From: an uncultured Eubacteriales bacterium
Lineage (GTDB): Bacteria; Bacillota; Clostridia; Oscillospirales; CAG-272
DNA length: 9,314 bases
Assembly: GCA_900542425.1 (NCBI GenBank)
Contig: UQNQ01000037.1
Span: forward strand, 1 to 9,314
Reading direction: 5' to 3'
The notes under the pieces were generated by a model, which worked only from the letters and a program-made list of their open reading frames with translations, did no database searches and was not told the origin of the DNA. Made by a program: the position numbers and the translations under genes. Shown here piece after piece: positions 1 to 6,976 of the stretch. Positions within the stretch are counted from its first letter, which is position 1; the number at the start of each line of letters is the position of its first letter.

Positions 1-150
1 TATTCAACCAGTTCTGCCTCGGCGCGGATGCCTATACGGGAGATGTCCTTGATTTTCCATCTGTCAATATGACGATGGTGGATGCAAAGATTTATTCTCA
101 GGCCTTGACGGCGACGCAGGCGAAGCTTGCCTATGACGCGGCCATCGAAA
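1..150 (+). repeat. Near-identical copy of 3071-3220 (LamG domain end)
   Basis: Direct comparison shows bases 1-150 equal to 3071-3220 except at 56, 59, 64, 116 and 143. Only position 64 changes the residue (Val here, Ala in the copy). Identity starts at the window edge, so the duplicated unit probably extends further left. This points to recent tandem duplication or gene conversion between neighbouring paralogues. Confidence 0.9.
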
Positions 151-161
151 ATCTGAAATGA
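1..161 (+). CDS. LamG-like surface protein, C-terminal end (5' partial)
   Basis: The reading frame is open from the left edge (first complete codon at 3) to TGA at 159-161, giving 52 visible residues. They include the motifs FNQFCLGADA and DAKIYSQALTATQAK, the typical last beta-strand and trailing helix of a LamG/concanavalin A-like jellyroll domain. Bases 1-150 nearly match 3071-3220, the end of the first LamG domain in the next gene, with five mismatches, four of them synonymous. This protein ends with ENLK and a stop, whereas the downstream gene continues through a Pro/Glu/Thr linker. It is therefore a tandem paralogue, or at least shares this domain. Its N-terminus is outside the window, so whether it also carries a prepilin-type signal cannot be seen. 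LamG domains usually bind glycans or proteins on the outside of the cell; the ligand here is unknown. Confidence 0.9.
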   Translation, partial: FNQFCLGADAYTGDVLDFPSVNMTMVDAKIYSQALTATQAKLAYDAAIENLK

Positions 162-204
162 TCTACCGAAAAAACAGAAAAACTCTCTTTGCTTGAAATA
201 TAAG

Positions 205-236
205 GTTATGGCTGCCGTTTTGCCGGCAGCCATAAC
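205..236 (+). terminator. Hairpin 3' of the LamG gene, terminator-like
   Basis: A perfect 13-bp stem (GTTATGGCTGCCG at 205-217, CGGCAGCCATAAC at 224-236) encloses the loop TTTTGC, 43 bases after the upstream stop. No U-run follows directly, so it may be a weak or Rho-assisted terminator or a transcript-stabilising 3' hairpin. The flank CTTTGCTTGAAATA before it resembles the flank of the true terminator after the next gene (4765-4780), suggesting the 3' flank was duplicated with the gene. Confidence 0.55.
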
Positions 237-290
237 TGCCAATGACGAAAATGCTTTCCAATCGAAAGATTTTTGTGAAATTTTTTTGCT

Positions 291-318
291 TTGTAAGTGC
301 AACTTGTGATTACATAAT
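291..318 (+). promoter_or_regulatory. Candidate sigma-A promoter
   Basis: TTGTAA (291-296) and CATAAT (313-318) are separated by 16 bases in an AT-rich stretch upstream of the 463 start, leaving a leader of roughly 140 nt. A second weaker pair is TTGAAC (336-341) and TATTCT (360-365) with an 18-base spacer. Neither is a perfect match, so which one is used cannot be decided by eye. Confidence 0.35.
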
Positions 319-462
319 TTGAACATAAAAGTTGGTTGAACGATATGACATTATCGTGGTATTCTTAAAACAATAACGGCAAATAGCACAATTTTAGTTG
401 TGCTTATATGTAAAAAATTCCACAAATTGGACAAAAAACAATGTTAGAAGGAGGAAATACCC

Positions 463-3400
463 ATGAAAAAGCGAAACAGGGGCGGATTTACGTTGACAGA
501 AATTATCACCATCATTGCAATTGCGTTGATTATTGTGGGCATGATGGTGGCAACTCTTGTCAGCGTTGCTGACGTCAAAAGGTATGCGAAACTTCAGGAG
601 TCGGAGCAGCAGGAGATGCAATCAAAGCTGGAAGAGCTAATGGCATTGCTGAACGGAGACTGGCAAACGGATTTTGAAAATACGCTTGCCGAAAAGCTCG
701 CGGAAGTGGATTTGAATCTTTCCGGAGAGGAAAGTCAAACGGCAATTGCCGCTGCGGTGTCCGCTGCCTTAACGGAATACGGAGCGGCGAAGGGAGGCAG
801 TGTCGGACTTACGGAGGAACAGCTTGAGGAAATTGTCAATCGAACGCTTGCTGGTTCACTGACAGAGGCGCAAGTGGAAAGTATTGTAAAAAAATATAGT
901 GGCAGCGATGCCTTGACCTCATCTCAAATCAGAAGAATCGTGGAACAGGCAATTGAGAATTCCCTGACTGCAGGACAAATCAGGCAGGCAGTGGATGATG
1001 CACTGACGAGCAATGCGAAGCTTTCTGAAATTGACAGCATTATTAAAAGCATTTCCGAAGATGTGGAGGCAATTCAAAAAAATGCCTTGACAAAGGAGGA
1101 TGTAGAGAACATTGTGAAGAAATATTTGGGAGAACTGCCAACTCCTGACGATCCTACAGAATTCGATGCGGAGGATATCGTGTTTTCCTTTGCAGCGATC
1201 AGCGATATCCATGTACAGAACAGCACGACGGATACCTATTCGACCAAATTCAAAAAAGCGCTGGAACAGCTTCGTGACCGTGCCGCTATGGATGACGAGG
1301 ACGGAATTGACGCGGTCTTTGCGGTAGGAGATCTTATCGACAACGGTTCTACCGGCGCATATGACCAGATGTATACGTTTAAATCCGTGTATGAGAGCGT
1401 ATTTTCTCCAACAGAGGTTCCGATGATTTTCACAGTCGGAAATCATGATGTGGAGGGTTCATATGCTTGGAATGCCAATACCAAGTATAACACGAATAAA
1501 CTGAACGAAAGACTTGGAGAAGAGTATTTTCTGACGGATGTCGACAAAGAAATGCTGGAAGCAGAAAATAACCGTCATTGTGTCATCAACGGCTTCCATG
1601 TCATTTCGGTGATTCCGCAGTCATCGAGTCCCGTGACGTATTCGGATTCGACAAAGGCATGGCTGGATGAGACGCTTGCCGAAATCACGGAAGAAAATCC
1701 CGACCAGTTTGTCTTTATCCTGACGCATCCGATGATTTACGATACGGTTTACGGAAGCGACCTTGGTACATACTGGTACACGGAGGATTTGACGGAGATT
1801 CTGTCGAAATACTCGCAGGTTGTGACCTTCGGAGGACATCTGCATTTTCCGCTGAATGATCCGAGAAGCATCATGCAGACAGCGTTTACGTCTTTGGGAT
1901 GCGGATCGGTACGCTATATGGCGATCGAGGATGGCGGATATGAGGACATGGCTGGCAGCACGACGATGAACGACAAGGATGAGTTCTCGCAGGGACTGCT
2001 GGTTCAGATTGACGGAAACGGGAATATGCGGATTACGAGGATGGACTTCTACAATGAAGAGACCATCGGGGAAGCATGGATTGTGAGCTATCCGCAGGAG
2101 GATGGTTCTCATCTGACGAAGTATTCGAAGGAACGCGGCAATGAAGAGAACAACAAGGCTCCTGTGCTGTCTTCCGTCAATGTGACAACCGGAAATACAA
2201 CGAGCGCAGGTGTCAGAACAAGCGTGACCTTTGCCGCGGCAACGGATGATGAGTTTGCGCATCATTATGTGGTAGAGCTGAAAGACAATACAGGTACAAC
2301 TTTAACGACGAAGAAGATCCTTGCGGATTTCTATCGTCACGGAGACCCGGCGGATATGAAGGACAGCTGGGATTTGTCGCTCGGAAGCCTTGCGGACGGC
2401 GACTACAGCGTGACGGTGACAGCATACGATTCATGGGGAGCCGCGAGCGCACCGGTAGTCGTAAGCTTTACCATCAAAGGGCAGGAGCTGGACCCGTCGA
2501 AGCTTCCGGAAGCCTATGTTGATATTAACTTTACGGATGGGAAAATTACCGACGCAAAAGGCAATGTGACCATCACGAACAAGGGCGCGTCCGTTGGCAA
2601 GACGGATGTGACGGTAGGCGGCAAAACGTATCAGGCAGATGCGCTTCTGATTACAGAAAGCGGGCAATATGTGCTTTGTGAATTTGATGATTTCACGACT
2701 TCGCAATCGGTGAAGAACTGGGCGGAAGGCGGCTTCAGCGTAGAAGCGTTCTATGTGATGGGAGAAAAAGGTACAGCACAGGGAATCGTCTGCGGTACGG
2801 AGCAGTATCCGCGTTCCACGGGAACGAGAGGCGGCTGGGGACTGGCCGAGGACGCAAGCGGACAGCCGTATTTTGTTACGGCAACAAGCGGAAACAAATA
2901 TTGCAATGGACCAACGGCGACTTCTGCCACTTCCACAAGCGAGCTTGTGCATATCGTAGCGGTATATGACTACGCAAATAAGCTGCAATGCATGTATATC
3001 AACGGCACGGCAGTGAACACCGAAACACAGATACCGGGAGAATTTGTTCCGGCAACAGAGAGCTCCGGTGTATTCAACCAGTTCTGCCTCGGCGCGGATG
3101 CCTATACGGGAGATGTCCTTGATTTCCCGTCTGCCAATATGACGATGGTGGATGCAAAGATTTATTCTCAGGCCTTGACGGCGACACAGGCGAAGCTTGC
3201 CTATGACGCGGCAATCGAAAGCCTTGAACCGACGACTGAGCCATCGGAGCCTGAATTCCCTGAAGCATATGTGGATTTCGAGTTTGCAGGTGAAATTACC
3301 GACGCAAAAGGGAATGTGACCATCATGAACAAAGGCACGTCCACAGGAAAAACAAATGTGACAGTAGGCGGCAAGACCTATGAGACAGATACACTTCAAA

Positions 3401-4737
3401 TCACGGAAAGCGGGCAGTACGTACTTTGTCAGTTTAATGAATTGACAACGGCAGAAGCGGTGAAAGCTTGGGCGGAAGGCGGCTTTACGGTAGAAGCATT
3501 CTATGTCATGGGACAGAAGAGCGGCGTTCAGGGAATCGTCTGTGCGACAGAACAATATCCGCGTTCCACCGGTACGAGAGGCGGCTGGGGAATTGCCGAA
3601 AACGCAGGCAAGCCGTATTTCATCACCGGAGTGTCCGGCAATGCTTATGTCAGCGGACCGACGGCGGCTTCTGTGACTTCGACAAGTGAGCTTGTGCATG
3701 TGATGGCGGTCTATGACTATGAAAATAAGATACAATATCTTTATATCAACGGAGTTCCGGTAGGAACCGGAACGGCCGTTACCGGAGAATTTGCTCCTGC
3801 GCCCGAGGCTTCCGGGGTATTCAATCAATTCTGTCTCGGCGCGGATGCATCCAGTACGGAACCGGTTGATTTCCTGACACCGGCGATGACAATGGTGGAT
3901 GCAAAGATTTATTCGCAGGCACTGACAGCAGAGCAGGCAAAAGCCGCCTATGATGCGGCAATCGAGGGCCTCGGTGAGCCGATTGAGACACCGGAGCCGC
4001 CAGAACCGACAGAGCTTCCTGAAGCATATGCGGATTTTGAGTTCGCAGGTGAGATTACCGACGCGAAAGGAAATGTGACCGTCACGAACAAAGGTGCTTC
4101 CGTCGGCAAAACAAGTGTCACAGTGAACGGCGAGACCTATGAGACAGACGCACTTCAAATCACAGAGAGCGGTCAATATGTGCTTTGTGAGTTCAAAAAT
4201 CTGACTGATGCTGCCGCAGTGAAAGCATGGGCGGAAAAAGGTTTTTCTGTGGAAGCTTTCTATGTAATGGACAGCAAAGGAAATGTTCAGGGTATTGTTT
4301 GCGGAACAGAAACCGTAAATGGAACGAGAGGCGGTTGGGGAATCGCTGAAAATGCAGGAAAGCCGTACTTTATTACGGGCACGACAAATGCGTATTGCAG
4401 CGGACCGACGGCGGGTGCTGTCTCCTCTACCAGCGAACTTGTTCATGTTTTGGCAGTCTATGATTTCGAGAGCAAGAAACAGTATCTTTATATCAACGGC
4501 ACAGCGGTGGGGTCCGGACAGACAATTTCCGGCAGCTTTGTTCCTGCAGGAAATGAAGCGTGCAACCGTTTCTGTCTCGGTGCGGATTATCGGGCTGAGG
4601 TCAATGTCAATGACCAGTATTCCATTGATTATCTGACGCAGGGCATGACGATGGTGGATGCGAAGCTCTATTCGCAGGCTCTGACAGCGGAGCAGGCAAA
4701 AGCTGCTTATGATGCTGCGGTTGCCGCGCTGCAATAA
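463..4737 (+). CDS. Prepilin-type signal protein with metallophosphatase and three LamG-like domains
   Basis: This 1424-residue protein starts at an ATG eight or so bases after AGGAGG. Residues 1-35 are a class III (type IV prepilin-like) signal: basic MKKRNRGG, likely cleavage after Gly8, mature FTLTE with the conserved Glu at +5, then a hydrophobic helix. Residues 36-110 look coiled or helical. Residues 116-225 contain six short repeats of the form L-T-x-x-x-[VIL]-x-x-[IV]-[IV], starting at 116, 133, 151, 168, 187 and 209. Residues about 240-545 form a calcineurin-like metallophosphatase with all metal-ligand motifs: SDIH (D248, H250), GDLIDNG (D290), GNHD (N327, H328), THP (H422) and GHLH (H459, H461), so it is probably an active phosphoesterase or nucleotidase. 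About 563-675 is an Ig/Fn3-like domain of the type that often follows such enzymes. Three LamG-like domains follow (681-922, 933-1171, 1186-1424), joined by Pro/Glu/Thr linkers. There is no LPXTG motif. It should be membrane- or pilus-anchored and extracellular. The substrate is unknown. It is far longer than a normal pilin of 150-200 residues. Confidence 0.93.
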   Translation: MKKRNRGGFTLTEIITIIAIALIIVGMMVATLVSVADVKRYAKLQESEQQEMQSKLEELMALLNGDWQTDFENTLAEKLAEVDLNLSGEESQTAIAAAVSAALTEYGAAKGGSVGLTEEQLEEIVNRTLAGSLTEAQVESIVKKYSGSDALTSSQIRRIVEQAIENSLTAGQIRQAVDDALTSNAKLSEIDSIIKSISEDVEAIQKNALTKEDVENIVKKYLGELPTPDDPTEFDAEDIVFSFAAISDIHVQNSTTDTYSTKFKKALEQLRDRAAMDDEDGIDAVFAVGDLIDNGSTGAYDQMYTFKSVYESVFSPTEVPMIFTVGNHDVEGSYAWNANTKYNTNKLNERLGEEYFLTDVDKEMLEAENNRHCVINGFHVISVIPQSSSPVTYSDSTKAWLDETLAEITEENPDQFVFILTHPMIYDTVYGSDLGTYWYTEDLTEILSKYSQVVTFGGHLHFPLNDPRSIMQTAFTSLGCGSVRYMAIEDGGYEDMAGSTTMNDKDEFSQGLLVQIDGNGNMRITRMDFYNEETIGEAWIVSYPQEDGSHLTKYSKERGNEENNKAPVLSSVNVTTGNTTSAGVRTSVTFAAATDDEFAHHYVVELKDNTGTTLTTKKILADFYRHGDPADMKDSWDLSLGSLADGDYSVTVTAYDSWGAASAPVVVSFTIKGQELDPSKLPEAYVDINFTDGKITDAKGNVTITNKGASVGKTDVTVGGKTYQADALLITESGQYVLCEFDDFTTSQSVKNWAEGGFSVEAFYVMGEKGTAQGIVCGTEQYPRSTGTRGGWGLAEDASGQPYFVTATSGNKYCNGPTATSATSTSELVHIVAVYDYANKLQCMYINGTAVNTETQIPGEFVPATESSGVFNQFCLGADAYTGDVLDFPSANMTMVDAKIYSQALTATQAKLAYDAAIESLEPTTEPSEPEFPEAYVDFEFAGEITDAKGNVTIMNKGTSTGKTNVTVGGKTYETDTLQITESGQYVLCQFNELTTAEAVKAWAEGGFTVEAFYVMGQKSGVQGIVCATEQYPRSTGTRGGWGIAENAGKPYFITGVSGNAYVSGPTAASVTSTSELVHVMAVYDYENKIQYLYINGVPVGTGTAVTGEFAPAPEASGVFNQFCLGADASSTEPVDFLTPAMTMVDAKIYSQALTAEQAKAAYDAAIEGLGEPIETPEPPEPTELPEAYADFEFAGEITDAKGNVTVTNKGASVGKTSVTVNGETYETDALQITESGQYVLCEFKNLTDAAAVKAWAEKGFSVEAFYVMDSKGNVQGIVCGTETVNGTRGGWGIAENAGKPYFITGTTNAYCSGPTAGAVSSTSELVHVLAVYDFESKKQYLYINGTAVGSGQTISGSFVPAGNEACNRFCLGADYRAEVNVNDQYSIDYLTQGMTMVDAKLYSQALTAEQAKAAYDAAVAALQ
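2503..4734 (+). repeat. Three tandem LamG-domain coding repeats
   Basis: Three in-frame units of about 720 bp (2503-3228, 3259-3975, 4018-4734) encode homologous domains. Each begins with LPEAY or FPEAY and ITDAKGNVT, passes through ITESGQYVLC, VEAFYVM and GTRGGWG, and ends with MTMVDAK and YSQALTA. Units 2 and 3 start with PEAY-x-DFEF and follow linkers rich in Pro, Glu and Thr. Unit 3 lacks the QYPRS segment and has a longer loop before the last strand. The pattern indicates internal duplication followed by moderate divergence. LamG_3-type jellyrolls commonly bind carbohydrate. Confidence 0.9.
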
Positions 4738-4779
4738 CGGATGTACGATAAAACTTAGAAATCCCTTTTTGCTTAAAAT

Positions 4780-4817
4780 AAAATATCTGCGGCTGCTGGC
4801 AGCCGCAGATATTTTTT
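4780..4817 (+). terminator. Intrinsic terminator of the metallophosphatase-LamG gene
   Basis: A 16-bp stem (4780-4795 with 4800-4815), GC-rich near the loop CTGG (4796-4799), ends in TTTTTT at 4812-4817. It lies 43 bases past the stop codon. The A-rich left side may give weak termination on the other strand as well. Confidence 0.9.
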
Positions 4818-4841
4818 ATGCTGGAAAATATAAAATTTAGG

Positions 4842-4882
4842 AAAACAGAGGGAATCGCACCGCCTGATGCGTTTCCCTCTGT
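4842..4882 (-). terminator. Intrinsic terminator of the SDR gene
   Basis: CAGAGGGAA (4846-4854) pairs with TTCCCTCTG (4873-4881), extended inward past one mismatch by CGCA (4856-4859) and TGCG (4868-4871). Read on the minus strand the hairpin is followed by a TTTT run (4845-4842). It lies about 80 bases beyond the stop of the minus-strand gene at 4964. Confidence 0.75.
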
Positions 4883-4963
4883 GAAAGTGACGAAAAAGCG
4901 TTCAATTATAAATGCCTTGCCCTGAAGACCGGATATGAAACGGATTTGTTGTTTTGGCATGAT

Positions 4964-6019
4964 TTATCCTTCTGACAAATTTGGCTGCAGTTTTGTGCGG
5001 CGGCGCAGTCCCTGACGGATTTTGCATCCTCCTTTTCTGACGAGCCAGTCCACGGTATCCCGCAGTGTTACAAACAATTCCCGCGGTGCATATCCGAGTT
5101 CTTTTGCCGCTTTATCATGGGAAAAACGGCTGTTGACATTCAGTGTCGAAAGAGAATAGCTTGTAAAGAGCGGCTTTGTACCGCACCGCAGTGCGTGGCG
5201 TTCCAGTATCGGTGCTGCAAGCTTTGCCAGCCAAAGCGGAACGGTTCCGGCTTTTTTCCCTGAAACGATTTCCCGCAGCATTCCGATTACCTCTTTGATT
5301 TCATAGAAATCACCGGATAAAATGTAGCATTCTCCGATACGTCCAAACTGAACGGCGGAAAGAATCCCGTCCGCGCAATCGCGTACATCGACAAAATCGT
5401 ATCCGCCTTTTACAATGGCAGGTAATTTCCCGGTAATATAGCTTTTGATCATTTGAACTAGATGATTGCCGTTTCCAAGATAAGGCCCGACAATGCCGGA
5501 GGGATGGACAACGATAGCCGGAACACCGTCCTTTACACTTTTCAAAACGAGTGCGGTAGCTGCCGCTTTGGTTTTGGCATAGGCTCCCTCAACGGTATCC
5601 GGAGAAAATTCTTTGGTTTCACGGATAACACGTCCTTTTGCCGGGACAGGGATCGCGTGGACGGAGCTTACATAGATAAGACGATAGACAGGATGCTTTT
5701 TACACATCTCAAGGATATTTTTCGTACCCTCGATATTGACATGTTCCATCTGTGCCGATGCATTTTCTGTAATATTGACAATGCCTGCACAATGAATGAC
5801 AATGATTCTTGCCTGTTCTTTTATTTCAAAAAATGTTTCGAGTTCATCCGGATTACAGACATTGCCGCGTATGATGGAAACGCCGAGAGAACGAATAAAA
5901 TCAGTATTTTCTCCGGGCAGGACCAATGCGCGCACTTCCGCTGCCTCTTTGCAAAGAGCGGCGCAGACCGCGCTGCCGAGATGACCGTTTGCTCCTGTTA
6001 CAAGATAAATGGTTTTCAT
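4964..6019 (-). CDS. Extended SDR: NAD(P)-dependent epimerase/reductase family protein
   Basis: The product has 351 residues. The start at 6019 is chosen because AAAGGAG lies 10 bases upstream and the Rossmann fold begins at once (MKTIYLVTG); a longer in-frame ATG at 6067 has no such support. Visible family features are the nucleotide-binding motif TGANGHLG (residues 8-15), HCAGIV (76-81), YVSS (116-119), the catalytic pair in YAKTK (Tyr147, Lys151) and HPSGIVGP (172-179). These place it in the extended short-chain dehydrogenases, nearest in style to dihydroflavonol-4-reductase/HpnA-like or NAD-dependent epimerase/dehydratase proteins. Length is typical. Such enzymes act in the cytoplasm on sugar nucleotides, ketones or aldehydes; the substrate cannot be told. 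It is divergent from the TetR gene, which may control it. The C-terminal tail is basic (KIRQGLRRRTK). Confidence 0.92.
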   Translation of the reverse strand: MKTIYLVTGANGHLGSAVCAALCKEAAEVRALVLPGENTDFIRSLGVSIIRGNVCNPDELETFFEIKEQARIIVIHCAGIVNITENASAQMEHVNIEGTKNILEMCKKHPVYRLIYVSSVHAIPVPAKGRVIRETKEFSPDTVEGAYAKTKAAATALVLKSVKDGVPAIVVHPSGIVGPYLGNGNHLVQMIKSYITGKLPAIVKGGYDFVDVRDCADGILSAVQFGRIGECYILSGDFYEIKEVIGMLREIVSGKKAGTVPLWLAKLAAPILERHALRCGTKPLFTSYSLSTLNVNSRFSHDKAAKELGYAPRELFVTLRDTVDWLVRKGGCKIRQGLRRRTKLQPNLSEG

Positions 6020-6089
6020 TCCAATCTCACTCCTTTCATGGGATTTTTGGAATTCTGCTTGATGCATTCACGCAGATTTTTCGCTTTGT

Positions 6090-6106
6090 ATTTGAATTGT
6101 TCAAAT
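6090..6106. promoter_or_regulatory. Palindrome overlapping the TetR-gene promoter, candidate operator
   Basis: ATTTGAA-TTG-TTCAAAT is a perfect 7-bp inverted repeat with a 3-base centre. It covers the -35 element TTGAAT (6092-6097) of the candidate rightward promoter and sits in the gap between divergent SDR and TetR genes. TetR proteins usually bind such short palindromes and repress their own gene and a divergent neighbour. The assignment to this TetR is inference. Confidence 0.45.
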
Positions 6107-6120
6107 TTCTGTGATACAAT
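6092..6120 (+). promoter_or_regulatory. Candidate sigma-A promoter for the TetR gene
   Basis: TTGAAT (6092-6097) and TACAAT (6115-6120) are separated by 17 bases. Transcription would start near 6127, leaving a leader of about 143 nt before the GTG at 6270. The spacing is ideal and both boxes match consensus at most positions. Confidence 0.55.
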
Positions 6121-6170
6121 GAGGACAAGAAGAACTTGAATCGGAAAAATAAAATCTTTTGACATATTAT

Positions 6171-6198
6171 ATTATAGCCGGCTTGACGGCTGATACAA
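6171..6198 (-). promoter_or_regulatory. Candidate sigma-A promoter for the SDR gene
   Basis: On the minus strand TTGTAT (6198-6193) is followed after 16 bases by a perfect TATAAT (6176-6171). A start near 6164 would give a leader of about 145 nt to the ATG at 6019. It faces the rightward candidate promoter, so the two transcripts would overlap for some 40 bases. The -35 match is only partial. Confidence 0.4.
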
Positions 6199-6210
6199 TC
6201 ATTAAGTTGA

Positions 6211-6224
6211 CTTGAAATATCAAG
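6211..6224. promoter_or_regulatory. Short inverted repeat in the divergent gap
   Basis: CTTGA-AATA-TCAAG is a perfect 5-bp inverted repeat upstream of the TetR gene. It shares the TTGA/TCAA core of the palindrome at 6090-6106, so it may be a second, weaker operator half-pair. A 9-bp direct repeat, TGATACAAT, also occurs in this gap at 6112-6120 and 6191-6199. Confidence 0.3.
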
Positions 6225-6269
6225 ATAATCGACACATAAAGTGATTTTGTACAGGAGGAGGACAAATCG

Positions 6270-6857
6270 GTGAAAACTGACAGGGATGACCAGCGCACCA
6301 GAATTACAAAAAGACTGATAAGAGAAGCATTTTTAGAGCTTTTATCTCAAAAAGATATCCGGCATATTACGGTAAGAGAGCTTTGTGAAAAGGCGGAAAT
6401 CAACCGGGGGACTTTTTATAAATATTATCTTGACGTATATGATTTAAAAGAACAAATCGAGAATGAACTGTTGCATGAATTTGCCGATTCCGTAAACCGA
6501 TTTGCAGAATCCGGCGCGTTGGATTCCGTTTACGAGGTGTGCCGGACGGTTTTTGCGCTTTTAAAAGAGAATTCCGAGCTTTGTATGATTTTGCTGGGGC
6601 GTGATGTGAACGACAGTATCATTGATAAATTTGTGAGTATTGGACGTGATATTTTTATCACTGCCTATCGCGGAATGTTTCCGAATGTGGAAACGGAAAA
6701 GCTGGAGCGATATTATCTTTTTATTTCAGGCGGCTGTGTCGTCTCCCTGCGCAGATGGATCCTTTCCGGAATGACGGATTCGGTGCAGGAAATGGCGCGG
6801 GATCTTGCAGGTATCATGACGGAAGGCGTTAAATATTTGTCGGGAACGGGAAAATAG
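6270..6857 (+). CDS. TetR/AcrR-family transcriptional regulator
   Basis: The product has 195 residues, a usual length for the family. The start is the GTG at 6270, 11 bases after AGGAGG (6253-6258). Residues 11-60 are the classic TetR N-terminal DNA-binding domain: TRITKRLIREAFLELL, then the helix-turn-helix around ITVRELCEKAEI and NRGTFYKYY. The C-terminal half (about 75-190) is all helical, with GGCVVSLRRWILSGM near 154-168. That resembles the ligand-binding domain of the TetR_C_7/DhaS-like group common in Clostridia and Lactobacillales. It probably acts as a ligand-responsive repressor or activator in the cytoplasm. The divergent SDR gene is the obvious target candidate, with autoregulation likely. 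The inducer is unknown. Its transcript ends at the terminator 6900-6940. Confidence 0.93.
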   Translation: MKTDRDDQRTRITKRLIREAFLELLSQKDIRHITVRELCEKAEINRGTFYKYYLDVYDLKEQIENELLHEFADSVNRFAESGALDSVYEVCRTVFALLKENSELCMILLGRDVNDSIIDKFVSIGRDIFITAYRGMFPNVETEKLERYYLFISGGCVVSLRRWILSGMTDSVQEMARDLAGIMTEGVKYLSGTGK

Positions 6858-6899
6858 TTGCTTTGTAAGATAATATGGGGAAAAATGTGGAAGTTTTTC

Positions 6900-6940
6900 A
6901 AAATCGGTGCTGTTTTTAACAAAAATAGCACCGATTTTTT
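6900..6940 (+). terminator. Intrinsic terminator of the TetR gene
   Basis: AAAATCGGTGCT (6900-6911) pairs with AGCACCGATTTT (6927-6938). The stem continues inward through a G-U pair and TTTTT/AAAAA to a 3-base loop (6918-6920), and the right arm runs into TTTTTT at 6935-6940. It sits directly before the next promoter, so the downstream pilin-like gene is insulated from read-through. Confidence 0.9.
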
Positions 6941-6941
6941 G

Positions 6942-6970
6942 TTGACGCAGATAATTTTTTGTGTTATAAT
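6942..6970 (+). promoter_or_regulatory. Strong sigma-A promoter for the second pilin-like gene
   Basis: TTGACG (6942-6947) and TATAAT (6965-6970) have the ideal 17-base spacer, the best promoter in the window. The expected start is near 6977, which leaves a leader of about 267 nt before the ATG at 7245, far more than translation needs. Confidence 0.88.
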
Positions 6971-6976
6971 ACCTAC

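Larger units (their letters stand above)
162..462. other. Intergenic region upstream of the metallophosphatase-LamG gene
   Basis: This 301-base stretch has no convincing gene. It holds a 13-bp hairpin after the upstream stop, an AT-rich segment with candidate promoters, a 7-bp hairpin (AGCACAA at 385-391 pairing with TTGTGCT at 398-404, loop TTTTAG) in the likely 5' leader, and the ribosome binding site AGAAGGAGGAAA at 446-457. I do not recognise a known riboswitch. None of the CCGCAA loops of the other pilin-like gene's leader is present here. Confidence 0.6.

Noticed and set aside
2431..4734. Long minus-strand open frame of about 767 codons antisense to the LamG region
   Set aside because: It mirrors the codon bias of the three LamG repeats, has a Cys/Arg/His/Ile-rich composition without recognisable domains, and the plus frame encodes clear, repeated domains. 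It is a shadow frame.
2503..4734. LamG repeats considered as a mobile element or phage tail fibre
   Set aside because: No transposase, terminal inverted repeats or phage genes are present, and the repeats are in frame within one surface protein.
6020..6067. Longer start of the SDR gene at an upstream ATG (6067)
   Set aside because: The extra 16 residues precede the Rossmann start without homology, whereas the internal ATG at 6019 has AAAGGAG at a proper distance and begins with the fold's first beta-strand.
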